From Planctomycetota bacterium (GTDB taxonomy: Bacteria > Planctomycetota > UBA8742 > UBA2392), in assembly GCA_015075515.1 (NCBI GenBank), contig JABTUE010000001.1, positions 248,001 through 312,000 on the forward strand: a DNA stretch of 64,000 bases, given 5' to 3'. The position numbers and the translations under genes are program-made. Below are positions 15,769-25,477 of the stretch, piece by piece; position 1 is the first letter of the stretch, and every line of letters begins with the position of its first letter. The notes beneath the pieces were generated by a model. The model ran no database searches. It was not told the DNA's origin and saw nothing but the letters and a program-made list of their open reading frames with translations.

Positions 15769-16998
15769 ATGTCCGCATCACCCCGCCGGTCGCGTCTGCG
15801 CGGCTTCACGTTGCTGGAGCTGCTGGTGGTCGTTTCCATCATGACCCTGGCGCTGCTGGCCTTTGCCACCGTGATCGGCAGCCGTTCGTCCGGCCCGGCG
15901 CTGGAGCGCACAGCGGGCGTGATCACGGCCATGGTCGCCAACGTGCGCCAGAACGCCTCCGTGCGCAAGGTGCACAGCGAGATCGTGTTTGACTACAAAA
16001 ACGACCGCGTGATCGCCCTGGCGCGCCGGCGTCTGGTCTCGTTCGCCATGGAAGACGACGTGGGCAGCGGCGACACCGTGGGCCGGCGCGCCGGCGGCGC
16101 CCAGTTCGTGGGCAGCCGCGCCGCCACACTGCGCGACGGCAAGTGCCTGGAACTGCCCTCGCCCAGCTCCAGCTTCACCATCCAGTGGGCGCCGCACTTT
16201 GACGTGCAGGGCGACTATGAGGGCATGGCCCTGGCCTTTGACTATTACCCCATGGAGGGCATGGACCAGCAGGGCCTGCCCATGCCGTTCAACGGCGGGC
16301 TGGTCAGCATGGGGTCGGTGTTCACGCTGTCGGTGGCGGCGGCGCGCGAAAACTCGGTGCGGCTGGTGCTGGCCAGCGGCGGCGTGGTGGTGCAGAGCCG
16401 CCCCTGGATTGCCTGCTATCGCTGGCACCGGATTGAGCTTTCCGTCAGCCGTTACGGCGTCAGCCTGTGGATAGACGGCCGCCTGGACGAAGGCGTGCTG
16501 AGTGACGGCTTTGAAGTCATGCCCGCGGCGGGCCAGGATCTGCGCCTTTCCGGCACGATCTGCCGCATTGACAACCTGGAACTGTTCAGCCTGGTTTCCA
16601 GCCAGACCCTTCAACTCGAGGGCTGCCAGTTCATCCCCGAAGAAGTAGACCCGATGAAAGAAGCCTTGGGCCACGCCGAAGGCATCTATCTGGATCGGTC
16701 GTTGCCGCCCCCGACCGGGCCGGTCACGGGCCCCGAGGCCCCGGAAATCACCGGCCCCGGCACCGGCCTGCCGGCCGAGCCGGTGCCGGCGATACGGCAC
16801 ATCTACTTTGACACGGCGGGCAAGCTTGACCCGGCGCGCCACGCCGGGGCAGTCGAGATCTGCATGGTTTCACTCAGCGGCGACGACCTGCGCCGCATGG
16901 TGCTGACGTTTCACCCGCTGGGCACCCTCACATGGGAATACGTGGACCGCTTCTGGTGGGAACCCGAGCCTGACCCCCTGGCCGGAGGTGGCGGATGA
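15769..16998 (+). CDS. Prepilin-type (GspH-like) protein with LamG-like domain
   Basis: The 409-residue protein begins with a class III prepilin signal: a basic leader, cleavage after Gly-12 in RGFTLLELLVVVSIM, and Glu at mature position 5. The length is more than twice that of ordinary pseudopilins. Residues about 130-290 are beta-rich with a concanavalin/LamG-like pattern (HFDVQGDYEGMALAFDYYP, YRWHRIELSVSRYGVSLWID). A Pro-rich linker lies near 305-335. It is the first gene of a four-gene translationally coupled set (ATGA overlap with the next). It likely assembles in a pseudopilus, exposing a ligand-binding domain outside the inner membrane. The LamG-like call is inference from strand pattern. 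Confidence 0.8.
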   Translation: MSASPRRSRLRGFTLLELLVVVSIMTLALLAFATVIGSRSSGPALERTAGVITAMVANVRQNASVRKVHSEIVFDYKNDRVIALARRRLVSFAMEDDVGSGDTVGRRAGGAQFVGSRAATLRDGKCLELPSPSSSFTIQWAPHFDVQGDYEGMALAFDYYPMEGMDQQGLPMPFNGGLVSMGSVFTLSVAAARENSVRLVLASGGVVVQSRPWIACYRWHRIELSVSRYGVSLWIDGRLDEGVLSDGFEVMPAAGQDLRLSGTICRIDNLELFSLVSSQTLQLEGCQFIPEEVDPMKEALGHAEGIYLDRSLPPPTGPVTGPEAPEITGPGTGLPAEPVPAIRHIYFDTAGKLDPARHAGAVEICMVSLSGDDLRRMVLTFHPLGTLTWEYVDRFWWEPEPDPLAGGGG

Positions 16999-19900
16999 AC
17001 AGGATTGCCCGGGTTGTCGCCCCGCGCCCGCTGACTGCCTTGCAGCGCGGCGCCGCCCTGATGATGGTGCTGGTGATTCTGGGCCTGCTGCTGGTCATGG
17101 CCGTCAGCTTTGCCTTTCTGATGACCCAGCAGGAAGGCACCAGCGTGGCCAGTCTGGCCGGCGACGAAACCCGCATTGTCACCCGCACCGCCGCCGACCA
17201 CGCCTATGCGCGCCTGAACCGCGGCAACCGGCTGCGCGAGTTTGAACGCTGGTGGAACACGCGCCCGCCCGACGTGACGGCCTGGAATGACCCGTGGCTG
17301 GACAGCTTTGACGAAAGCACCGTGGACCTGCTGTATGACTTTGAGGGCGGGGGCGAAAACTGGCCGCCCAACTTCAGCGGTCTGATGGACAACCAGGGCC
17401 GCCCGCTGTTCCGTGTGGAAGACCCGCGCCGGCTGGTGCTGGGCGTCAACGTGCAGGACGAATCCGGCAAGGTGAATCTCAACGCCTGTTCGCCGGCGCT
17501 GCTGGGCAACATCCTGGGCGCGGCCACACTGACCGAGTTTGTGCAGCCCCAGGGCGGCACCTACCCGGTCGTGACCCTGACCGACGCCAACTTTCTTACC
17601 CCCTACGACGAAGACAGCAACCCCACCGACAACCGCTACGGCCCCGGTTTTGTCGTCCTGGATGGCTGCCTGTTCAGCTACACCTCGCGTGTGGGCAACC
17701 AGCTTTTCAACGTGATTCCCAACGCGCCGCACAACGGCATGCCGACCAACAGCGGCGAGGCCACGCTGTTTGCCTACTGGCCCCCGGATCGGCCGCTGCC
17801 GCGCGGCATGTATGCCACCACGCCTACAGCCTACAAGGTCGTGTACCGGCGGTTTCTGGCCACGGCCACGGGCGACGCCCAGGCCGACGCCAACCCGCCG
17901 GCGCGCTACAACAATCTGGGCGAGGTGCGCCGGATTGCCGAACTGCGCCGCTGGTTCAACCTTTCCGGCGCGCTGGGCCCCTATGTGGAAGGCATAAAGC
18001 TGGAGGGCTGGCCCGAAGGGCTGGATCCGGTGCACTACCAGCACCTGGAACGGCTGGCCACGACCGGCGCGCCGACCGATCGCTTTGACGGCGGCTGGTT
18101 CTTTCCGTACACGGTGCAGGGCGCCCAGTTGGTCATGCACCCCGAACTGAACAAGGACTATTTTGCCGTCAGCTATGATTCCATGCAGGCGTTTCAGGCC
18201 AACTTTCACGTGCCGGGCGACCCGCGCAGCCCCAACCCGAACCAGATGGACTACACCCGCGCGCCCTATGGCGCGGGCAATATCATGCGTTTCCGCCATG
18301 CCGACGGCCGGGCATTTTACGCCTACAACTTCGGGCCGAGCTTCGGCATGACCGTAAACGCCGAGCGCTTGATCAACCAGGGCGAGCCCTGGATTGTCGA
18401 ATGCGCCGAACGCGCCACGGTCAACATCAACACCGCGCCGCTGGAAGTGGTCGAGGCAGTGTTTCACGGCATTGGCCCGCGCGGCCGCGGTGAGGAAGAC
18501 TACCCGATCACGCGCCAGCAGGCGCGGCGGATTGCGCTGGCGGTGCGGGCGCGCATCCGCGGCGCCACGGCCGACCCGCAGCCGTTTCGGGACCTGGGCG
18601 ACCTGGAACAATTCCTGCGCGAGCTGCACGAGCGCGACCCGTCTGTCATCACGCGGCCGCAGATCAACCACTTTGTAAATACGCAGCGCTTTCCGTACTC
18701 GCAGCACCCGCTGAGCACGGCCCAGTTTTCGTTTCACTCGCTGGACTACTACATGGTGGACGCCTTTGCCACGCGCTACCAGCCCAGCGGCGGTGTGATG
18801 GCCCGGCGCGCCTTCCGCGAGTGGGCCAGCATCGGCAGCGACAGCAGCGTGGAATACATCTGGCGCGCCTACCAGAAATGGCAGGAAGAAATGCGCCTGC
18901 CCCAGGGCAACGTATTCAACCTGTTTCCGGCCGGCACCGAAAACGGCCGCATGGTCGGCGTGCAGGAACTGCCGTTCATCCACTATCTGCCCGACGAGCG
19001 CCACATGCGCGGGCGGTTCGACGCGCCCTGGAGTTCGCCCACGCCGCGCGACATGTACGCCATGGGTGTGGACGCCCCACCGCCCCGGCGCGAAAAGTTC
19101 TACAGCAACGTCGTGCCCAAGGACATGCCCAACGGCCAGACCGTGGACGTGGGCGACCTTGAGGCCGGCATGTTCAGCCTGTGGTACCGCCCGCAATGGG
19201 AGGGCCACGACCAGAACCACCACATCTTTGACTGCGCCGAACAGCCCTACAGCAACCGGATCGGCCTGCTGTGGTGGGGCCAGCGCCAGCGCGGCTATCG
19301 CCTGAGCCAGCGCAACAGCGGGCTGGTGCTGCGCGTCAAGGACCGCACGCTGGAGGAAGCGTTCACCGAACTGCGCATGGAGCTTGACCCTTCCAACTTC
19401 CGCACGCGCGACTGGTACCACCTGAACATGAACTGGAAGGGCACCAGTCTGTCGCACCTGAACCTGCTGCTGGACGGCGACTGTGAATCCGGCACGCCGC
19501 CGCGCCGGCCCGAAATCAACCACACCTTCCGCCAGAGCAACAACGCCTGGGTCAGCCGCACCAGCACGCTGGACATGGAGCTGGAAGACCCCCGGTTCAT
19601 CAACCGCACCCAGTTTGAAATCTACGTGGACCAGGCCGACATCGGCGCGTTTCCGCAGCGCGGCGTGATTCTGATCGGCGACGAGGCGATTGAATACAAC
19701 GGCAACAACGGCGTGGCGCTGCTCAACGCGTACCGCGGGCCGCCGGTGCCCAACGGCATGCCGGGCAGCGCGCGCGGCGCGCGCGGCACCACGGCGCACT
19801 ATCACCCGCGCGGTTCGCGCGTGACGGTGTTCGGGTACGTTTCGCCGGTGCGCCAGCACTTCATGAACAACACCAACCCGAACCAGCCGCAGTTCCCGCG

Positions 19901-22274
19901 TCTGCCGGCCACGTCGGGCAACCTGCGCTCGCCCATGGGCGACCAGGGGCTGTACCGCGTGTCCAAGGTCGGCAGCGCCAACCCCATCTACTACCGCCCG
20001 CAGGAATACGGGCCTGACGCCGGTTTCCCCGGCGGCGGCGACGACCAGCGCGGCGGCGACCCGTATCACCTGCCGCTGGCGGATTACACCGGCCTGCAGC
20101 AGCGCGGCGTCGTGGCGGTTTATGGCTTTGCCTGGCGCGGCTATCACCCGCCGGGCACGCCCGGAATTCCCCAGGCCGGCGTGTGGTACCCAGACTTCGA
20201 TCCGACAGTGCCGGGCGTCGAGCGCGCGTTGACCTTCCCGGCCGACCTGAAGTTCGAATATGTGGCCTACGACCGCATTGACCCCCAGGGCCTGCACGTG
20301 ATGCAGCGCTATGACGCGTCGTTTACACCCAAGGATCCGGCCACGTGGTTTCACTTTTTGGGAACCTATGGCACGAACCTGCCCGAGATTCCGTACAACC
20401 CGGCAATCCAGCAGAGCGTGAACATCTACAACTTTTTTTCCGCCGGCACCTGCGTGGTGCCCGTCAGCATTGATCTGGACAACGTGACAGGCTACCACAG
20501 CCGTTCGTGCGTGCAGGTTGACGACGAATGGTTCTTTTACAACCGGGTCTGGGACCCGCAGGCGCGGCCGACCACCGACCTGCTGACATTGCTGATCTGC
20601 CTGGACGGCGCCGGCACCGTGGGCATGGTCGGGGCCGCGGCGATTCAGGACAACAAGAACCCGCCGCCGTCGGCGGGCTTTCGCGGTTATTACGGCACCG
20701 GCGTGGGCGTGCACCCGTCGGGCGTGCCTGTCACCCCCTGTTTCGGCAGCAGCATCCGCACCGGCGAACAGGACGTGGTGACCACCATCAACGGCAAGAA
20801 CAACGACAAGGAGCTGCATCGCATCCGGCGCCAGCGCCACATCGGCAACGGGCCTGACAACGTGCCCGGCACCTATGACGACATCTGTATTGCCGCGCTG
20901 TACGACCATACCTCGCATACCTACGACCCCAACCAGACCTACCAGCAGGGCAACGGAAACCTCAACCCGTACAACTCGGGCAACCTGTGCAAGTTCCCGA
21001 CCGGCGAACTGCCCGTGGAACTGCCCGTGAACTGGACGTTCGCCGGCACCGATCCGCGCGCCCCGGAAGCCACGGTGAACACGGCCGACTTTGATTCCTT
21101 TGAACTGCGCATGTACACCAAGGGCGACTTCCGGCTGGTCGGCGGCATGACCGACAGCCAGCCCGGCGAAGGCGGCGAAATCCAGGTCAACCAGGTGGCG
21201 GCGCTGCCGCGGCCGGGCGTGGTCAAGATTGACGACGAACTGATCTGCTACCGCATGACCGAAACCCGCCAGCAGCAGATCATTCTGCCCAACGGCACGA
21301 CCCAGACGATCATCACCTACTGGCTGACCGACATCACGCGCGGGATTCTGGGCACCCAGCGAACGGCTCACACCGCCGGCACACCGATCATGAACATGGC
21401 CAGCCTGCGCATCGGCCAGAGCAACGCCTCGGGTTCCCTGCAAAGCAACCAGATCACGGCCATTCTGGGCGAAGAATCCATGCGGCCCTACGGCTTCATC
21501 CGCATCATTGACAACAACCAGACCGAGATCGCGGGGTACCAGAAGTACCTGGAAACCGTGACGCCGGACCCCAACGACCCCAACCGCCAGATCCGCACCG
21601 CGCGCATGACCAGCGGCCTGTACCGGGATCCGGCCCAGCCCCAGGCGCTGTTCCGCGGCGTGTACGGTACCCAGGCGCGGCCCTACGGCACGCGCGCGCT
21701 GTTCTTTGACCAGCCGGTGCGCTTTCCGGATTTCTTTCCGGGCTATCACGAACGCCCGGCCAACTTCTTCGGCCCGTGGCACCAGCAGGGCGACCAGGGC
21801 ATCCCCGGCGCGCGCAGCCCCGAAATCTCGTACATCCAGGGCGCGCTGACCCTGCGCAACACGCGCTTTGAACAGTTCCAGTGGATCGTGGCCTGGCCGC
21901 CGCACGCGGAACAGAGCCGCTACCAGTACGGTCTGGGCGCGCGGCTGGTGGTCCGTTTCCGCGGGCGCGGCGTCAACGGCCGCGTGCCGGACTGGGGCGA
22001 GGTGCCGACCAACCGCCCCGGCGGCCTGTACAGTTTTGAGTTCGATTTCGGCGGCCCCAACACGCGTCTGCGCGGCGGCATTTACCCCGAGTCGTTCGTC
22101 CAGACCGAAAACCTGGGCGGCGTGCGCGCCGACGGGATCGAATGGCGTGTTTACTTCTATTACAAGCAGAACGCGTTCACCAACGACCTGTACAAGGCCA
22201 CGTTGCAGTTTCAGGGCGCGTCCGTAACCGCCACCCAGTACACCGACATTCTGCGCCACGAAGAAAAGCGTTAA
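16995..22274 (+). CDS. Giant GspK-like pseudopilus protein
   Basis: At 1759 residues this is about five times the size of GspK. The ATG overlaps the previous stop and has GGAGG 6 nt upstream. Residues 18-43 form a hydrophobic prepilin-like helix after a basic leader (LQRGAALMMVLVILGLLLVM). Residues about 470-525 carry the GspK hallmark, TVNINTAPLEVVEAVF plus a helix-hairpin-helix. After this the protein continues for 1200 residues of beta-rich sequence. This includes a LamG-like stretch at about 715-830 and three versions of the pattern IGDEAIEY/VDDEWFFY/IDDELICY (near 893, 1173, 1409), two of which are followed by RGxxGT and a His/Gly pair. It is probably anchored as a minor pseudopilin with a very large extracytoplasmic head. 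Confidence 0.8.
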   Translation: MNRIARVVAPRPLTALQRGAALMMVLVILGLLLVMAVSFAFLMTQQEGTSVASLAGDETRIVTRTAADHAYARLNRGNRLREFERWWNTRPPDVTAWNDPWLDSFDESTVDLLYDFEGGGENWPPNFSGLMDNQGRPLFRVEDPRRLVLGVNVQDESGKVNLNACSPALLGNILGAATLTEFVQPQGGTYPVVTLTDANFLTPYDEDSNPTDNRYGPGFVVLDGCLFSYTSRVGNQLFNVIPNAPHNGMPTNSGEATLFAYWPPDRPLPRGMYATTPTAYKVVYRRFLATATGDAQADANPPARYNNLGEVRRIAELRRWFNLSGALGPYVEGIKLEGWPEGLDPVHYQHLERLATTGAPTDRFDGGWFFPYTVQGAQLVMHPELNKDYFAVSYDSMQAFQANFHVPGDPRSPNPNQMDYTRAPYGAGNIMRFRHADGRAFYAYNFGPSFGMTVNAERLINQGEPWIVECAERATVNINTAPLEVVEAVFHGIGPRGRGEEDYPITRQQARRIALAVRARIRGATADPQPFRDLGDLEQFLRELHERDPSVITRPQINHFVNTQRFPYSQHPLSTAQFSFHSLDYYMVDAFATRYQPSGGVMARRAFREWASIGSDSSVEYIWRAYQKWQEEMRLPQGNVFNLFPAGTENGRMVGVQELPFIHYLPDERHMRGRFDAPWSSPTPRDMYAMGVDAPPPRREKFYSNVVPKDMPNGQTVDVGDLEAGMFSLWYRPQWEGHDQNHHIFDCAEQPYSNRIGLLWWGQRQRGYRLSQRNSGLVLRVKDRTLEEAFTELRMELDPSNFRTRDWYHLNMNWKGTSLSHLNLLLDGDCESGTPPRRPEINHTFRQSNNAWVSRTSTLDMELEDPRFINRTQFEIYVDQADIGAFPQRGVILIGDEAIEYNGNNGVALLNAYRGPPVPNGMPGSARGARGTTAHYHPRGSRVTVFGYVSPVRQHFMNNTNPNQPQFPRLPATSGNLRSPMGDQGLYRVSKVGSANPIYYRPQEYGPDAGFPGGGDDQRGGDPYHLPLADYTGLQQRGVVAVYGFAWRGYHPPGTPGIPQAGVWYPDFDPTVPGVERALTFPADLKFEYVAYDRIDPQGLHVMQRYDASFTPKDPATWFHFLGTYGTNLPEIPYNPAIQQSVNIYNFFSAGTCVVPVSIDLDNVTGYHSRSCVQVDDEWFFYNRVWDPQARPTTDLLTLLICLDGAGTVGMVGAAAIQDNKNPPPSAGFRGYYGTGVGVHPSGVPVTPCFGSSIRTGEQDVVTTINGKNNDKELHRIRRQRHIGNGPDNVPGTYDDICIAALYDHTSHTYDPNQTYQQGNGNLNPYNSGNLCKFPTGELPVELPVNWTFAGTDPRAPEATVNTADFDSFELRMYTKGDFRLVGGMTDSQPGEGGEIQVNQVAALPRPGVVKIDDELICYRMTETRQQQIILPNGTTQTIITYWLTDITRGILGTQRTAHTAGTPIMNMASLRIGQSNASGSLQSNQITAILGEESMRPYGFIRIIDNNQTEIAGYQKYLETVTPDPNDPNRQIRTARMTSGLYRDPAQPQALFRGVYGTQARPYGTRALFFDQPVRFPDFFPGYHERPANFFGPWHQQGDQGIPGARSPEISYIQGALTLRNTRFEQFQWIVAWPPHAEQSRYQYGLGARLVVRFRGRGVNGRVPDWGEVPTNRPGGLYSFEFDFGGPNTRLRGGIYPESFVQTENLGGVRADGIEWRVYFYYKQNAFTNDLYKATLQFQGASVTATQYTDILRHEEKR

Positions 22275-22366
22275 CGGCGCCGCCATGTCCTTGTACGGAA
22301 ATGACGATTGCCGCGCGCCAACATTGGGGATTGCGGATTTCGGGCGGCGGATTGAACTGGGGGCCT

Positions 22367-23566
22367 ATGCCGGTTGATTCCGCCATTTGTCATCGGCCAT
22401 CCGCAACCCGGTTGCGGCGCGGCTTCACGCTGATTGAGCTGATGGTGGCGATCGGCATCCTGCTGGTGCTGGGCATCATGATCATCGGGTTTCTGCGCGG
22501 CGCGCTGACCATGAGCCGAACCGGCGCGGCGCGCGGCAAGGCCTATGAGACGGCCCAGACCACGTTGCGCCTGCTGCAGAACGACCTGGATCAGGTCATC
22601 GCCAAGCCGCCGCACCCCGATGGCCCGATTGCCGACCTGTCGTTTTCGATCCAGCAGGACCCGTGGGGGCGGCAGTTTCTGTGCCTGACGCGGGCCTGGG
22701 GCGAAGAGCAGTCATCGCTGGCGGGCTATGATTCCGGCCGCGCCGCGCCCGGCCAGCGGCTGCTGGATCGCAACCGGGTAAGCCAGGGTGATTACAGCGG
22801 CGTGTTCCGCGGGCGCAACGTGCGCGACACAATGCGGCCCTCGGGCGGCAACCTCGAGGTGGTCTGGATGATGGAACCGTCGGGTACCGGCATGCGGCTG
22901 TACCGCGCCGAGCGTTCACCGCCGCAGGATCCGGGCGGACTGATCAGCGCGATTCTGGACTGGGCCGGCACACGCCGGCCGGCCAACCCGGCCCAGGTGC
23001 TGGCCCCGGACGATCTGGTGCCCGGCGCGTACCTGCGTGAATACGGGCTGGACGGGCAACTGGCGCGGCCCGGTTTGAACCCGTCCATCTGGAGCCACTT
23101 TGAGCTGGTGGCCGACGATGTGGTGTGCCTGAGCTTTGAATGCTGGGATGACTGGCAGGGCCGCACCCAGACCTGGCTGGCCGGGCGCGACGGACCCGTG
23201 CACGCCTGGGGCCTGCGCTCGCGCCTGCTGGCGGGCCAGTACCCCCTGCCCAGCGCGCTGCGCGTGACACTGATTGTGGCCGCCGACGACCCGATCCGCG
23301 CCCAGTCACCGATGGTGGGCGAACTGTCGCGGTTTGACACCAGCGTGATGCTGGAAAGCACCGACAACTTTCCCGATGTGGCAAGCCCCATGGCCTATGC
23401 CCGGATCAACGGCGAGATCATGGCCTATGCCAGCAAGACCGGCAGCATGCTGGGCAGCATGGGCCGCGGCGCGCTTGGCACCCGCGCCACCGACCACGCG
23501 CGCGGCGCCGTGGCGGTTTCAGGCATCGGCTTTCAGCGGGTGGTGCAGCTTCCGGTGTCACGATGA
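22367..23566 (+). CDS. Prepilin-type (GspJ-like) protein
   Basis: The 399-residue protein starts at an ATG preceded by a G-rich ribosome-site-like stretch. Its prepilin signal is RRGFTLIELMVAIGILLVLG, with cleavage after Gly-19 and Glu at mature position 5. The size and position after the GspK-like gene fit GspJ. Residues about 335-385 repeat the motif of the giant neighbour: INGEIMAYASKTGSMLG, then RGALGTRATDHARGAVAV. The last base of the gene overlaps the next start (ATGA). It likely forms part of the pseudopilus tip with the preceding and following proteins. Confidence 0.8.
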   Translation: MPVDSAICHRPSATRLRRGFTLIELMVAIGILLVLGIMIIGFLRGALTMSRTGAARGKAYETAQTTLRLLQNDLDQVIAKPPHPDGPIADLSFSIQQDPWGRQFLCLTRAWGEEQSSLAGYDSGRAAPGQRLLDRNRVSQGDYSGVFRGRNVRDTMRPSGGNLEVVWMMEPSGTGMRLYRAERSPPQDPGGLISAILDWAGTRRPANPAQVLAPDDLVPGAYLREYGLDGQLARPGLNPSIWSHFELVADDVVCLSFECWDDWQGRTQTWLAGRDGPVHAWGLRSRLLAGQYPLPSALRVTLIVAADDPIRAQSPMVGELSRFDTSVMLESTDNFPDVASPMAYARINGEIMAYASKTGSMLGSMGRGALGTRATDHARGAVAVSGIGFQRVVQLPVSR

Positions 23567-24057
23567 ATCGCCCGCGAAACAACCGGGGCTTCACGCTGCT
23601 GGAGATCCTGATGGCGTTCACCATCCTGATGCTCGGCGTGGTCGGCGTGTATGCCGTGTTTTCGGTCGGGCTGGTGTCGCACAAGCGCGCCGTGGACAAC
23701 ACCCACGCCGCCAACCTGGCATCAAGCCTGTTTGACGATATTTCGGCCAACTACGACGTGTGGTACTACGACCGCAACCGCAACGGCGTGCCTGACCTGG
23801 CCGAAGACCGCAACAACGACGGCGTGGATGACTGGTTCGAGCCCCAGGCCGGCGGCCGCCCGCGCTATCCGATACCGATGCTGCCGGGTTACAGCTATCG
23901 CATCCGCTACGTGCGCAGCGACGTGTCCGACCAGGAACTGTTTGTGACCGTGCAGGTGTTCTGGCGCCAGCAGGGCGAGGCCAAGGCCGCCACCTTCCAG
24001 CGCAGCCTGTTTCTTAAACGTCTGCCGGCCATGGAGCCGCGGCCTTCGGGTTCGTGA
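23563..24057 (+). CDS. Prepilin-type (GspI/PilV-like) protein with calcium-loop motifs
   Basis: The 164-residue protein has a prepilin signal with cleavage after Gly-9 (NRGFTLLEILMAFTILMLGV) and Glu at mature position 5. The size and cluster position fit GspI or PilV. Residues about 70-92 contain two D-x-N-x-(D/N)-G loops (DRNRNGVPDL, DRNNDGVDDW), as in thrombospondin-3 or dockerin calcium sites, which is unusual for this pseudopilin. It overlaps the preceding gene by 4 nt and stops 3 nt before the convergent hflX stop. Confidence 0.8.
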   Translation: MNRPRNNRGFTLLEILMAFTILMLGVVGVYAVFSVGLVSHKRAVDNTHAANLASSLFDDISANYDVWYYDRNRNGVPDLAEDRNNDGVDDWFEPQAGGRPRYPIPMLPGYSYRIRYVRSDVSDQELFVTVQVFWRQQGEAKAATFQRSLFLKRLPAMEPRPSGS

Positions 24058-24060
24058 CGG

Positions 24061-25359
24061 TTACGCGTCGCGCAGCGCCTGGGCCTGGCCCAGAAAACGC
24101 GGCTCGATCAGCGCCCGCACGCGCACGCGGTCGGAGTCGTCAAAGTCCATTTCCAGAATCTTGCCGTGCTGCTTGAGAAAGGCCATCAAACGCCCGTTGC
24201 CGGCGCCGAATGTCCAGTCAATGCGGGTTTCGCGTTCCTCGACCACTTCCTGCACGCGCCGTTCCAGTTCGCGCAGGCCCACGCCGGTCACGGCGGAAAC
24301 GTCAATGTGGTCGGGGTACAGATTGTGCAGGTGGGTCAGTGTGGGCTGGTCGCGCACCAGATCAATCTTGTTGAAGACCATCAGCACGCGGCGGTCGTCG
24401 GCGCCAAGTTCCTTCAGCACGGTGTTGACCGCCGCCACCATTTCCGTGGCCGCGCTGTGGCTGGCGTCCACCACATGCAGCAGCAGGTCGGCCTGCAGCA
24501 CTTCCTCCAGCGTGGCGTGAAAGCTCGCCACCAGCCGGTGCGGCAGGTTGCGGATGAACCCGACGGTGTCACTCAGCAGCACTTTGTGATCCGGCAGCTT
24601 CCACACGCAGGTGCGGGTATCCAGCGTGGCGAACAGCTTGTCTTCGGCCAGCACGCCCTCGTTGGTCAGCGCGTTCATCAGCGTGGACTTGCCGGCGTTG
24701 GTGTAGCCCACAATCGCCACCTGGAACAATTCGCTGCGGCGCTCGACCTCGATCTTGCGGCGGCGGTTGATCACATCCAGTTCTTCCTGCATGCGGTGGA
24801 TGCGCTTGCGCAGCAGCCGGCGGTCGGTTTCGATCTGGCGCTCGCCGGCGCCGCCCACGGCGCTGAGTGAACCGCGCTGGCGCTCCAGGTGGCTCCACAG
24901 GTTCTTCAGCCGCGGCAGCTCGTATTCCAGTTGCGCCAGTGCCACCTGCACCTTGGCCTGGCGGGTTCGCGCGTGCTGGTGAAAGATGCGCAGGATCAGC
25001 TCGGTGCGGTCAATCACGCTGGCCTTGATTTCTTCTTCAAGCGCCTTCTGCTGGTTGGCGCGAAGCTCGTTGTCGAACACCACCACTTTGGCGCCGGTCT
25101 GGGCCACAAGCTGGGCGATTTCGGTCACTTTGCCGCTGCCGATGTAGGTGCGCGGGCTGATCTGTTTCAGGTTCTGGTACACCCGTCCGACCACGGTAAG
25201 CCCGGCGGTATCGGCCAGCGCCGAAAGCTCGTCCAGCGGGTCGTCACCGAATTTGACGTCGTCGGGCAGAATCGCGCTGACCAGCACGGCCGGTTGGGCC
25301 GTGTAGGAAAGGTTGTCCAGAAACGTGGTGTCTTGCATGGGGCCGGTTACGGTAGACAT
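24061..25359 (-). CDS. hflX: Ribosome-associated GTPase HflX
   Basis: From the ATG at 25359 the protein has 432 residues. The N-terminal HflX domain includes YIGSGKVTEIAQLVAQTGA and GAGERQIETDRR. The GTPase domain follows with G1 GYTNAGKST, G3 DTVGFIRNLPH and G4 NKID. HflX rescues or splits stalled ribosomes. The gene sits on the opposite strand, between the pseudopilin genes and the gspL/M-like genes. Several in-frame starts exist and the exact one is uncertain by up to 40 residues, though conserved sequence begins well after all of them. Confidence 0.95.
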   Translation of the reverse strand: MSTVTGPMQDTTFLDNLSYTAQPAVLVSAILPDDVKFGDDPLDELSALADTAGLTVVGRVYQNLKQISPRTYIGSGKVTEIAQLVAQTGAKVVVFDNELRANQQKALEEEIKASVIDRTELILRIFHQHARTRQAKVQVALAQLEYELPRLKNLWSHLERQRGSLSAVGGAGERQIETDRRLLRKRIHRMQEELDVINRRRKIEVERRSELFQVAIVGYTNAGKSTLMNALTNEGVLAEDKLFATLDTRTCVWKLPDHKVLLSDTVGFIRNLPHRLVASFHATLEEVLQADLLLHVVDASHSAATEMVAAVNTVLKELGADDRRVLMVFNKIDLVRDQPTLTHLHNLYPDHIDVSAVTGVGLRELERRVQEVVEERETRIDWTFGAGNGRLMAFLKQHGKILEMDFDDSDRVRVRALIEPRFLGQAQALRDA

Positions 25360-25477
25360 GGCATGGTAACGCCCGGTGGTTGCGGCGGAAGCACCGTGGC
25401 GGCCAATTGTCTCCTGCGCGCGGGGGGCATTTTGCCCAACCGGGCCGGCCGTCATGCGTTACACTGGCGGACCTGTC

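Noticed and set aside
16911..22286. A 1791-codon open frame on the minus strand
   Set aside because: It lies opposite the giant GspK-like gene, is rich in His, Val, Gly, Ala and Arg, and has no family-like motif; GC-rich antisense frames stay open by chance.
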